Of a stretch of DNA of 41,085 bases, positions 6,684-14,671 are shown piece after piece. This stretch comes from Fibrobacter sp. (GTDB taxonomy: Bacteria; Fibrobacterota; Fibrobacteria; Fibrobacterales; Fibrobacteraceae). Numbering within the stretch: position 1 is the first letter of the stretch; each line of letters starts with the position of its first letter. A model generated the notes under the pieces. The model did not search any database and was not told the origin of the DNA. It saw nothing but the letters and a program-made list of their open reading frames with translations. The stretch is from NCBI GenBank assembly GCA_012523035.1, contig JAAYJH010000006.1, positions 1 through 41,085 on the forward strand, read 5' to 3'. The position numbers and the translations under genes were made by a program.

Positions 6684-8305
6684 AATAAAATCCCTGAATT
6701 TTGTTTGTTTGCTTTATCCCAAGCTACAATACTTTTTATCGCTAAAACACACGGGCTTTTGGCGACAATCAAAGTGAGCTCTTCTTTTTCGAGTGCATCT
6801 TGAAGCACTGTTTTTAGTTTGTCATATTCTTTGACAGGATTGATCACAAATACATTTTCGATCCCTGCCGCCTTTGCTATTTCACCATAATCCACCTTAT
6901 AAGCTGGAGTGTGGTCTAGTTTTCTACCGGTCCCTGGATGTTCTTGCTGACCGGTCATGGCTGTAATACTATTGTCCACCACCATCACTACATGGCCTGT
7001 TTTAGGGCGGTTATAGGCCATTTCTACAAGGCCTGTGATTCCACTATGGATAAAGGTAGAGTCTCCAATAACAGAAACCACTCGTTTAGCCTCTTCTTCG
7101 GGCAGCACATGCCGAAGCCCAAGGCCCATTCCAATAGAGGCACCCATATCGATCATCATGTCCATAGCTTCAAAAGGAGGTAAAGCCGCCAAAGTATAAC
7201 AACCAATATCTCCAGCAACGATACAATTCAATTCTTTGAGGGCAGTGAAAGAATCTCGATGAGGGCAACCTGGGCAAAGGGCCGGTGGTCGTCCGCGGAC
7301 TGGAACAGGTTCTGGAGAATTATCTTTGGCTAAAATTCGTTTTACTCTATCGACTGTAAGCTCACCAAATCGATAAATAGAATCTAGTTTAGCCTCTACA
7401 GTAATGCCCATAGCCATGATATTTTCAAATAGATAAGGATCATTTTCTTCTATGACCACCACTCGCTTGACTTTAGAACAAAAATCCTTTATTAAAGTAG
7501 CGGGGAGTGGATAAGTAAAACCTAACTTTAACACGCTGGCATCTGGAGCCGCTTCTTTGACATGGTGATAAGAAATTCCAGAACAAATAACACCTAGTTC
7601 ATCTGATGCCATTTCTACTCTGTTTGGCCCTTCTTGGCTATTCCACACAGCCATTTCTTCTATTTTTGCTCGAAGCCTTTTGGCGGCGGGTTTAGCATAA
7701 CCTGGAACCATCACACGCGAGGGAATATCTCTCACAAAGCTAGGTTTTAGGGCTTCGAGGGGCTCTTCTGTAATACGAACTATAGACTTTGAGTGATTCA
7801 CTCTTGTGGTCATTCGCAAAATAACAGGTGTTTTATAGCGTTCACTAGTTTGAAAAGCTATTCTTAGCATATCGTATGCTTCTTGCGAGTTTGAGGGTTC
7901 AAACATTGGGCATACCGCCGCTTTGGCATGGTTTCGAGTGTCTTGTTCGTTTTGAGAACTGGCTTGACCTGGGTCATCGGCGACCACCCAAACCATAGCC
8001 CCTTCTACACCAGAATAAGTAGAAGTGTACAAAACATCGCTAGCCACATTCAAGCCCACATGCTTCATAGTGACCAAAGACCTTGCATTTCCAAATGCTG
8101 CACCGAGTGCCACTTCAGCTGCCACCTTTTCATTGGGGGCCCACTGTGCATAGCCACCAATATCAGAATATGTTTCTAAAATTTCAGAAGAGGGGGTCCC
8201 TGGATAACCGGTAGCTATTTGCACTTTACAGTGAAGCATAGAAAGAGATATTGCTTCGTTGCCCGATAACAATAATTTTTTAGAGTGGGGGTCAAATGCT
8301 AACAT
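6680..8305 (-). CDS. iorA: Indolepyruvate:ferredoxin oxidoreductase alpha subunit, without C-terminal ferredoxin domain
   Basis: 541 residues. The N-terminal half is the pyrimidine-binding region (LSGNEAISLSMLHCKVQIATGYPGTPSSEI). CPGCPHRDSF is at 344-353, and the thiamine diphosphate region has GDSTFIHSG and VVDNSITAMTGQQ. Well-known IorA proteins are about 600-650 residues and end in a two-cluster ferredoxin module; here the protein stops at AWDKANKQNSGILL with no such cysteines. Electrons must then pass through a separate partner. AAGGAATTTT precedes the ATG. It is divergent in direction from the Fe-S ATPase cluster next door, which contains free-standing ferredoxin-type modules. Confidence 0.9.
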   Translation of the reverse strand: MLAFDPHSKKLLLSGNEAISLSMLHCKVQIATGYPGTPSSEILETYSDIGGYAQWAPNEKVAAEVALGAAFGNARSLVTMKHVGLNVASDVLYTSTYSGVEGAMVWVVADDPGQASSQNEQDTRNHAKAAVCPMFEPSNSQEAYDMLRIAFQTSERYKTPVILRMTTRVNHSKSIVRITEEPLEALKPSFVRDIPSRVMVPGYAKPAAKRLRAKIEEMAVWNSQEGPNRVEMASDELGVICSGISYHHVKEAAPDASVLKLGFTYPLPATLIKDFCSKVKRVVVIEENDPYLFENIMAMGITVEAKLDSIYRFGELTVDRVKRILAKDNSPEPVPVRGRPPALCPGCPHRDSFTALKELNCIVAGDIGCYTLAALPPFEAMDMMIDMGASIGMGLGLRHVLPEEEAKRVVSVIGDSTFIHSGITGLVEMAYNRPKTGHVVMVVDNSITAMTGQQEHPGTGRKLDHTPAYKVDYGEIAKAAGIENVFVINPVKEYDKLKTVLQDALEKEELTLIVAKSPCVLAIKSIVAWDKANKQNSGILL

Positions 8306-8373
8306 AAAATTCCTTAATCTGGTTTAAACAGCAATTATATACAATATAAAAAAATTATGGAGGAGAGAAAACT

Positions 8374-8436
8374 ATGATTACCAAAAGCCAGGCGCTTCTG
8401 AAACTTCATCCAACAGCGAATTATTTAAAAAGGTGA
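8374..8436 (+). other. 20-codon mini-ORF with strong ribosome-binding site, spanning repeat copy 2
   Basis: GGAGGAG at 8359-8365 is spaced 8 bases from ATG 8374. The frame gives 20 residues containing SQALLKLH and ends at TGA 8434-8436, overlapping the end of glk on the other strand. The ribosome-binding site is one of the best in the window, although no known protein follows. It may be a leader peptide, a toxin-like microprotein, the remnant of a lost gene, or chance. Confidence 0.3.
8385..8408 (-). repeat. CGCCTGGCT short interspersed repeat, copy 2 (type A)
   Basis: On the plus strand it reads AAGCCAGGCGCTTCTG then AAACTTCA. It differs at one base from the copy inside the acyltransferase gene (11467-11490). 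It lies between iorA and glk, 13 bases from the glk stop codon. Confidence 0.68.
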
Positions 8437-9488
8437 AAGCCTGCGTTGGCTGCTCCATAAAGGCTAATGCTATAATCTTTAATGATATAAACGGGTGTTT
8501 TTTGAAGCAGTGGGGGTATGTTTGGATTGTTATTTTTCTCAAAATATTTCATAAACAAGGAGTCTCTTTCTAACCAACGAAGGTCTTTTTGAACAGTTCC
8601 TCCTGCTAAATACAAGCCGCCAAAAGGGAGCAACAAGGTAGAAACATCGCTGGCAAAACGAGCCAACATTTTCACAAACAACCGCATCATTTCGGCGGCG
8701 ACTGGGTCGGTATCACTCGCACGACTGATATATTTGGGGCGATCGTGCTCTGGAGTAGCTTCTATCTTTTCAAAAGCTGCATTATTGGGGATCCCTTTGG
8801 TGTGTTTCCACCATTCATAAAGATTAATAATGCCAATTCCCGACACAAAATGCTCAACAACCGGAGAGCCCCCTGATTTTTCTCGTAGATAATTCCAAAA
8901 AGAAATACTGTCTTCGTCAAAAGGAGCAAATGCAATATGACCACCCTCAGAAGACGCGGGTATATGCTCTTTTCCATCAAAAGCCAAAAAAGAAACTCCC
9001 ATTCCTGTACCTGGGCCTATGACCGCTTTGGTCGCTGGAGCTGGGTTTGGAGTGCTGCCATCTAAATGGGGTAATTTGTAAATTTGAGAAGGGTCTTCCG
9101 TGTCTAAAGTAAGGATTCCATAACTTATGGCCACAAAATCGTTGATCACAAGCACAGGGATGCCTATCGTAGTGGACAAATCATTCCCGTCGATGCTCCA
9201 TTTTAAATTGGTCATCACACAACGGTTGTTAGAAACCGGCCCCGCAGCACTAATACAGCACTGTGTTGGCTGCAAATGAGGAGAATGTTCTTTAGCTAGT
9301 TTTAAAGTTTCCGCCAAAGGTTCTGCCAAGCCCGAAAGCGAAGACGAAGACCAAACAGTTTCTAAAATAATAGTGTATTTTTCGTTTTTATACCCCACAA
9401 TTCCTAAATTGGTGTTGGTGCCGCCAATATCTCCTACCAAAATCAACTTTTCAAAGCTAGCATCGGGGTTTAACCACTTGATTTCCAT
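8421..9488 (-). CDS. glk: Glucokinase (bacterial Glk family)
   Basis: 355 residues. The phosphate-binding motif LVGDIGGTNTNLGIVG is at 17-32. VINDFVAISYG carries the catalytic Asp, followed by GPGTGMGVSF and the glucose-contacting SSEGGHIAFAPFDE. GGVYLAGG-like GGLYLAGGTVQKDL is the second ATP-site motif. It phosphorylates glucose with ATP to glucose-6-phosphate in the cytoplasm. Length is at the upper end of the family (about 320-350). GGAG sits 6 bases before the ATG. It stands alone, divergent from prmA. Confidence 0.92.
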   Translation of the reverse strand: MEIKWLNPDASFEKLILVGDIGGTNTNLGIVGYKNEKYTIILETVWSSSSLSGLAEPLAETLKLAKEHSPHLQPTQCCISAAGPVSNNRCVMTNLKWSIDGNDLSTTIGIPVLVINDFVAISYGILTLDTEDPSQIYKLPHLDGSTPNPAPATKAVIGPGTGMGVSFLAFDGKEHIPASSEGGHIAFAPFDEDSISFWNYLREKSGGSPVVEHFVSGIGIINLYEWWKHTKGIPNNAAFEKIEATPEHDRPKYISRASDTDPVAAEMMRLFVKMLARFASDVSTLLLPFGGLYLAGGTVQKDLRWLERDSLFMKYFEKNNNPNIPPLLQKTPVYIIKDYSISLYGAANAGFHLFK

Positions 9489-9654
9489 ATGAACTCCAAT
9501 ATAAATATGCCTCGATCCATCTCTAGGCTAAAACTAAACTTTATAGGCTAAATATATCTTTTTTTACAAGATAAAAGCATAAAAAATAAATTCTAATTGA
9601 CTCTTTTGAGACCTTTTGAAGGAGCTCAAAGAAATAAAATGTCGTATTATTTAT

Positions 9655-9678
9655 AAAGTCTCACACACGCCTGGCTTT
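9655..9678 (+). repeat. CGCCTGGCT short interspersed repeat, copy 3 (type B)
   Basis: AAAGTCTCACACACGCCTGG followed by CTTT, in the glk-prmA intergenic region. Its core is identical to copy 5 at 27209-27230, with CACA replacing the GAAG of type A copies. Confidence 0.68.
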
Positions 9679-9756
9679 TTGTTTATCTCATCTATGATAA
9701 GTCTAAAATTTTTATGAAAAAGCATTGTTCTTATTTTTGTTTTTTATATTTATAAT

Positions 9757-10599
9757 ATGAAAGAAAACAATTTTTGGTATAAAGTTCTAGGTGTCTGTGA
9801 AATAGAATCTTTTGAATTATGGAGCTATTCACTTTTTGAAGCTGGTGTTATGGCTATCGAAGAGCTAGAAGTTTCTTCCGAAAAACAGCATTTTTGTTTT
9901 TATACCGACTCTCTCACCGAAGCTAAACGGCTAAGAGGCTTATTTCCAGACTTAAACTTTCAAATTATAGAAGAAGAGGCAAAAGACTGGGACCAGTGGT
10001 GGAGAGACCGCACTCAACCAGTTTCTGTGAGCTCTAAACTGTGGGTTCGTCCTCCTTGGATAGACTTTGAAGCCCCTTCTAAGGATTCTGTAGTTCTAGA
10101 ATTAGAAGCCAAAACCGCATTTGGTACAGGAGAACACGAGACCACCTCTAGCACAGCGAGTCTCATGGAGTCTATTGACTTTAATGGCAAAACCGTTTTA
10201 GACATAGGCACAGGGACCGGGATTTTGGCGATGTTTGCCAAACGGCTGGGGGCAAAAACCGTTGTGGGCACCGAAATAGACCCACAAGCTGTGCCTTGTA
10301 TTGCAGAAAACTTTGAACGGAATGGCTTTGAATATAGCCAGGCAGTATTAGGCTTTTTGGATATATTTCAAGAAAATGTGCGTTTCGATGTGATACTGTG
10401 TAATATGATTCGAAGTGAGCTCTTCCCTATACGCTATGATATCGAAGATTTACTCGCTCAAGGCTCTTTTTTAGTGATTTCTGGGCAACTCAATACAGAA
10501 AAAGAATACATTCTATCTTGGTTTCAAGAAGCAGGCCTTTCTGTTCAAAAAGAACTCGAGATGGGAGAGTGGTGGAGCGTGCTCGCTCAAAAAACATAG
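9757..10599 (+). CDS. prmA: Ribosomal protein L11 methyltransferase
   Basis: 280 residues. The N-terminal substrate-recognition region holds DWDQWWRDRTQPVSV and LWVRPPW. The SAM-dependent methyltransferase core follows with AFGTGEHETTS, VLDIGTGTGILAMFAKRLGA and GTEIDPQAVPCIAEN. The usual NILA catalytic-loop motif reads CNMIRSEL here, a modest deviation. It trimethylates L11 on the ribosome. There is no Shine-Dalgarno sequence before the ATG (the leader is almost pure AT). The next gene starts 7 bases after its stop. Confidence 0.9.
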   Translation: MKENNFWYKVLGVCEIESFELWSYSLFEAGVMAIEELEVSSEKQHFCFYTDSLTEAKRLRGLFPDLNFQIIEEEAKDWDQWWRDRTQPVSVSSKLWVRPPWIDFEAPSKDSVVLELEAKTAFGTGEHETTSSTASLMESIDFNGKTVLDIGTGTGILAMFAKRLGAKTVVGTEIDPQAVPCIAENFERNGFEYSQAVLGFLDIFQENVRFDVILCNMIRSELFPIRYDIEDLLAQGSFLVISGQLNTEKEYILSWFQEAGLSVQKELEMGEWWSVLAQKT

Positions 10600-10606
10600 G
10601 GGATTT

Positions 10607-10930
10607 ATGGAAGTTTATCTACACCAATTGGCAGTTTTTTTTAGAGTCCACTTAGACTCTATTTCTATAGGGATGGTGGCTACCGTGCTTGTTATTTATG
10701 GGGCTCATATCAACTCCTATTTTCAAAAAATCACCAAAAGCCTTCCTTTTTTAGTGCGTTTTGCCTTGTTTGTTTTGCTCTGTAGTGCTGGTTATGCTCT
10801 TGTGAGTGCTTTGGCCGTTCGATACCTGGCTCTTTTTTTAAAACAACAGCCCGATTCTATGCTCTTATTGATTATTTCTCTTGCTTTTTTGGTCCTTGCT
10901 TTTTTAGCTCGAAAAGTGACAAAGATTTAA
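10607..10930 (+). CDS. DUF3392-like small membrane protein
   Basis: 107 residues with three hydrophobic segments (about 15-35, 46-68, 84-103). The pattern IDSISIGMVATVLVIYGAHIN and then KSLPFLVRFALFVLLCSAGYALV fits what I recall of DUF3392, inner-membrane proteins of unknown function. GGGGATTT precedes the ATG. It is packed between prmA and the acyltransferase in one apparent operon. Confidence 0.72.
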   Translation: MEVYLHQLAVFFRVHLDSISIGMVATVLVIYGAHINSYFQKITKSLPFLVRFALFVLLCSAGYALVSALAVRYLALFLKQQPDSMLLLIISLAFLVLAFLARKVTKI

Positions 10931-10948
10931 AGGATTTTGACTCGATCA

Positions 10949-12097
10949 ATGAAATTTTATTTTCCCGCTTTAGATGGACTTCGACTTTTAGCCTCTATTA
11001 ATATTGTTTTATTGCACCTTAGATCTTCTAATGCTTTAGTGTATGCCGAAAACTGGACTTGGCTTTCTCCAGTGATTCAAGCTCCTGCTTTTGCTGCTGG
11101 AGTCTTTTTTGTTTTGGCAGGCTTTTTATTTGCATCTAAATTTACAGACCCAAAGAGAAAAGTTTTGTGGCGGCCTTTTATGCTTTCACGGCTTTCAAAA
11201 CTTTATAGACTGCATTTTGCTATGACTTTACTTATGTTTTTGGTGCTAGCCTTTAAACTAAGTTCTTTGAATGGCTTCCCAAGTTCGTTGAACAGCCTTT
11301 TTAACGCTTTTGCTGAAGGATATGGGAAAATGCAAAATCCCATTAGGAGTCTTTTTTTGCATTTCAGTCTGCTATGGTCGGTGTTTCCCAAGCTTGGAAT
11401 GAAACTCAACGAAGCTTCTTGGGCACTCAGTTCTTTTTTTCTTTGTTATGCCCTAACTCCTTGGTTAAGCCAGGCGCTTCTAAAACTTCAACAAAAACAA
11501 ATTTGGATTCTTCTTTTTTTGGTCTTTATCCCTGGTGTTTTATGGGGGATTTTATTTGGAAATTTAGGGAATACTCCCACTTTTTTCTTTGAAAGCTATT
11601 CAGAAAAATATCGTTTTTTTCATATGTTTAGTCCAGTTCGGCTTTTTGAATATGTTTTTGGCATGCTTTTATTTAGACTTTATCAATGCGGTGCTTTTGA
11701 ATTTTTAAAGCAAAAATATTATGCTCAAATTTTTGAAGCTTTAGCGATTGCAGCTTTGTATATAAGTCTTTTCTTTTTAAACACCCCTTCTACTTCTTGG
11801 AATTATATCAACCACCATAGCCTTCCCATTTTTTTATATGGAATGCTAATCCTTTCTCTCACCACAAAACGCACTGTTTTGAGCTATCTGTTTTCTATTG
11901 GCCCTATTCGAGCGGTGGGGCGGGCCTCTTTTTATCCGTATTTAATACACCTCCCACTCATTAGCATCGCATGGAGTTTAGGCAACCTCAATACCCCCAA
12001 AGCCACCCTCTATTTTTTGATTTTCACTTATGGCATCAGCACTTTGTATTTGCAATTTAAAATTTGGAAAAAAAGAAAATTAAAAAAATCGTTTTGA
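10949..12097 (+). CDS. Acyltransferase 3 family integral membrane protein
   Basis: 382 residues with about ten membrane segments. The N-terminal family motif PALDGLRLLASINIVLLHLR carries the Arg and His typical of OafA/acyltransferase-3 proteins, which acylate sugars of surface polysaccharides or lipids. Start: ATG 10949 is preferred for the motif spacing, although AGGA at 10931-10934 is 14 bases away; a TTG at 10937 is the alternative and lies too close. A copy of the CGCCTGGCT repeat lies inside the gene at 11467-11490 (encoding SQALLKLQ). The substrate cannot be told; the surface-polysaccharide locus at 22-27 kb is a possible client. Confidence 0.8.
   Translation: MKFYFPALDGLRLLASINIVLLHLRSSNALVYAENWTWLSPVIQAPAFAAGVFFVLAGFLFASKFTDPKRKVLWRPFMLSRLSKLYRLHFAMTLLMFLVLAFKLSSLNGFPSSLNSLFNAFAEGYGKMQNPIRSLFLHFSLLWSVFPKLGMKLNEASWALSSFFLCYALTPWLSQALLKLQQKQIWILLFLVFIPGVLWGILFGNLGNTPTFFFESYSEKYRFFHMFSPVRLFEYVFGMLLFRLYQCGAFEFLKQKYYAQIFEALAIAALYISLFFLNTPSTSWNYINHHSLPIFLYGMLILSLTTKRTVLSYLFSIGPIRAVGRASFYPYLIHLPLISIAWSLGNLNTPKATLYFLIFTYGISTLYLQFKIWKKRKLKKSF
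11467..11490 (-). repeat. CGCCTGGCT short interspersed repeat, copy 4 (type A), inside a coding gene
   Basis: AAGCCAGGCGCTTCTAAAAC then TTCA, 23 of 24 bases identical to copy 2. It is in the same reading frame as SQALLKL in the mini-ORF at 8374-8436. The gene stays open through it. Confidence 0.6.
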
Positions 12098-12551
12098 TTT
12101 AATAAACTCATTGTCTCGCAAAGACTCTTTAAATTATAGCGTACATTTGCTTTCTTGCTTGCTGGTCTAATCTTTTTAAGCCATTTATCCTTTTGTTGAC
12201 TCAATTAAAAATAAACGATTTTTTTGAGTACACACTTTGAGAGCCTCATTGTAATGCGTTTCACACAATATCTTTGACACACTTTTCAGCTCCATTTCAA
12301 ACAAGATTAATCCCATGGATTCCCACAGCCGAAACCTTCGTCATGCAATGAATCTGTCGAAATAATCATAAAAATTAGAAGTATTAAGTCCAAAGTTTTT
12401 AGAAATGAATAGCTTTTTTGAGACAAGTCTTCGGCAACATATTGAAGCTAGATCTTATTTTTTAATTTTATCTTCGTTTGAATTCTAAATTTATAGAATA
12501 ATTCAAAGGCTTATATTTTTGATTTTAGTTTTAATTTTCTAAGTTTAGTTT
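12098..12551. other. Gene-free AT-rich stretch
   Basis: About 450 bases with no supported gene on either strand. It holds a small perfect inverted repeat, ATTCTAAA-TT-TATAGAAT-like, at about 12480-12497 before the PAP2 gene. Nothing else is recognised; decayed coding sequence is possible. Confidence 0.5.
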
Positions 12552-13082
12552 ATGCTCTCTAAATTTGTACAAATCGACCAACGAATTGCACTTTATTTAA
12601 AAACACACCGATTTTCTAATAAAACAAATCGGTGTTTAAAACTTTATGTTCGTTTGGGTGATGGGTATATTTGGGCTGTTTTTGCCGCTCTACTACTTTA
12701 TAAGCTGGGCTGGGAGCATTTTTTAACAGCTTTATGGCAAATTTTAATCTCTCTTGCTGTGAGTCTAGCCCTTTATTGGACCACAAAACTAAGCACCAAA
12801 AGGCAACGACCCTTTATTTTCTTTACTGATATCGAAGCCGAAGTCCCCCCTTTAGATAAATACAGCTTTCCTTCTGGGCACACTATGAATAACTTAGCGG
12901 TGGCAAGTACTATTTTTTATTTGCAACCAAGCATCGGTTGGTTTATGCTTATTCTACCCATCACTTGGGGTTTGCTTCGTGTTTATTTTGGTGTGCATTG
13001 GTTTTTTGATATTGTGATTGGTGCTCTTTTGGGGGTCTTGAGTTTTTTTATTGCACACTTTATTTGGAGTTTATTTTTATGA
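12552..13082 (+). CDS. PAP2-superfamily membrane phosphatase
   Basis: 176 residues. All three phosphatase motifs are visible: KLSTKRQRP (C1), YSFPSGHTM (C2) and RVYFGVHWFFDIVIG (C3, Arg, His and Asp present). Four to five membrane segments flank them. Such proteins dephosphorylate lipid phosphates such as undecaprenyl pyrophosphate or phosphatidic/phosphatidylglycerol phosphate in the membrane. No Shine-Dalgarno is seen before the ATG. Its stop overlaps the start of the histidine phosphatase (ATGA at 13079-13082). Confidence 0.88.
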   Translation: MLSKFVQIDQRIALYLKTHRFSNKTNRCLKLYVRLGDGYIWAVFAALLLYKLGWEHFLTALWQILISLAVSLALYWTTKLSTKRQRPFIFFTDIEAEVPPLDKYSFPSGHTMNNLAVASTIFYLQPSIGWFMLILPITWGLLRVYFGVHWFFDIVIGALLGVLSFFIAHFIWSLFL

Positions 13083-13735
13083 AGTTTTTTAATGTAGATC
13101 AGCTGATTTCTCAATTGACAAAGGCCGATACGGTCATTTTTTTGCTTAGACACGCCGAAAGACGACACATCACTCTTAGTGACCCCCATTTTGGAGCCCT
13201 TGTTGGGATCACGCCCAATGGCGAAAAGCAAGCTCAAAGTTTTGGAGCATCTTTGCCAGCAACAGGAGATGCACTCTATTTTTCTAGCCCAGTGGGTCGC
13301 TGCAAAGAAACCGCGGCCTTTATAGCCAAAGGCAGAAAAGACACTGATTTTGATAGCGTGAATAAAATTCCAGAAATAAAAGCCTTAGGGAATATGTTTG
13401 TAAAAAACATCGAATCTTATACGGACTCTTTGAAAGTCGATTTTTATAAAGAGCTTTTAAACTACTTTGATGGCAACAAGCACCCTGCATTTTACCCACT
13501 CCAAGAAACAGTCGAAAAATATTTAGAGCTTTTTTTAGAAAAATCGAAAGCAAAATGGAACTTTTTCTTGTCTCACGATGCCTGGGTGATGCCTTTTTTG
13601 GTGCATTATCTAGGAGCAAAGTTTTCAAAAGACCAATGGATGAATTTTTTAAGTGGACTAGCGATCACAAAAACAGAAGACAAGCTTGAATTTTATGCGA
13701 TTACCGGCTTAGAAAACGGCTATCTAAGCCTTTAA
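13079..13735 (+). CDS. Histidine phosphatase superfamily protein
   Basis: 218 residues from ATG 13079, chosen because it overlaps the PAP2 stop as ATGA; the upstream in-frame ATG at 13064 lies inside PAP2. The catalytic RHAE in FLLRHAERRH, then SSPVGRCKETAAFI and the second His in FLSHDAWVMPFLVHYLG, are the phosphoglycerate-mutase-like signatures. The RHG glycine is replaced by Ala, as is common in this superfamily outside the mutases. The substrate is unknown; coupling to PAP2 suggests a phosphate-ester clean-up role (inference). The 3' end overlaps the convergent lipoprotein gene by four bases. Confidence 0.82.
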   Translation: MKFFNVDQLISQLTKADTVIFLLRHAERRHITLSDPHFGALVGITPNGEKQAQSFGASLPATGDALYFSSPVGRCKETAAFIAKGRKDTDFDSVNKIPEIKALGNMFVKNIESYTDSLKVDFYKELLNYFDGNKHPAFYPLQETVEKYLELFLEKSKAKWNFFLSHDAWVMPFLVHYLGAKFSKDQWMNFLSGLAITKTEDKLEFYAITGLENGYLSL

Positions 13736-14217
13736 AACAACTTTTTGGCCTTGACTAATTGCCCACCTTTTTCGTGAAAAAGGATAAGAGAAGAGCCTTC
13801 TACAGTTTTAAGTAGTTCTGTGAATTTTTGAATAGCATCTGACTCTTCAAATCCAATCTCGTTTTTCACATTTTCTCCCATCACAAGCCCTACCATCGAC
13901 AAAGAAGAGGCGCTGCCTTTAAGGTAGTCTATAAACTCTTCTGGAGAATTGAGCACCGTAGTGGCTGTTGGAATGTCTATATCCATTGGATCTCTTTTGC
14001 TCACCAAAAACGGGAAAAAATCAGAGCGAACCACTTGTTGTGTATTCACAAACATAGTGTTGCCTACATACAATGCAATAGAATCATTTTGAATATAACG
14101 CACCTCGAGCATCACATCACAAGAAGAAGACATCTCATTGATTTGAGTTTTAGACAAACCACATGCCGATAATAAAAATGCCACAAAAATGAATAAAAGG
14201 ACCCATATTTTCTTCAT
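13732..14217 (-). CDS. Hypothetical lipoprotein
   Basis: 161 residues from MKKIW (14217); a longer ATG at 14232 is possible, but the signal peptide fits the shorter form. The hydrophobic core LLFIFVAFLLSAC ends in the lipobox LSAC, with the modified Cys near residue 18. The rest has no domain I recognise; it contains YVGNTMFVNTQQVVRSDFFPF and ends KGGQLVKAKKLF. It is predicted to be membrane-anchored in the envelope. It converges with the histidine phosphatase gene. Confidence 0.7.
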   Translation of the reverse strand: MKKIWVLLFIFVAFLLSACGLSKTQINEMSSSCDVMLEVRYIQNDSIALYVGNTMFVNTQQVVRSDFFPFLVSKRDPMDIDIPTATTVLNSPEEFIDYLKGSASSLSMVGLVMGENVKNEIGFEESDAIQKFTELLKTVEGSSLILFHEKGGQLVKAKKLF

Positions 14218-14367
14218 AAAAACTCCATTCAAAAGATATACCTTATAAAATAACCTAATAAAACTAAAAAAGGTGGAAATAAATAGAATATTTGAATTTC
14301 TATATTTCTTGAATCTTTTTATCCATTTAGTTCTTTTTCATTTATTGGCTTTGAATTCCCCTTCTGT

Positions 14368-14622
14368 ATGAGTATAAAAGGCTGGTACTCTTCAAATGAT
14401 TCTTTTTTACACTTTGTTTCGAAACTCCTAAAGTCTCTTTTAAAAGCCTTCCTTCTTTGTTCAGTTTTTCAAAATTATGGTGTTCCCATCCTGTTGATTA
14501 TTGGATTTTTTTATTATTTAGTCCTTTGTATAATTCCTTACTTTATGGGTCTATTCAAAGCCCTTTTTTATGAATTTATGATTTTACAGAAAAACATCTA
14601 TGTCAATGAATCTACTCCGTAA
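14368..14622 (+). CDS. Doubtful small membrane ORF
   Basis: 84 residues with hydrophobic stretches around FLLCSVFQNYGVPILLIIGFFYYLVLCIIPYFMGLF. There is no ribosome-binding site, no recognisable family, and it sits in a 450-base otherwise empty stretch (14218-14671). AT-rich DNA readily yields such frames, so it may not be a gene. Confidence 0.22.
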   Translation: MSIKGWYSSNDSFLHFVSKLLKSLLKAFLLCSVFQNYGVPILLIIGFFYYLVLCIIPYFMGLFKALFYEFMILQKNIYVNESTP

Positions 14623-14671
14623 AAATTATTGCATCCACCCCTTTATTCAATATGTTTTTTTGTCGTAAATT

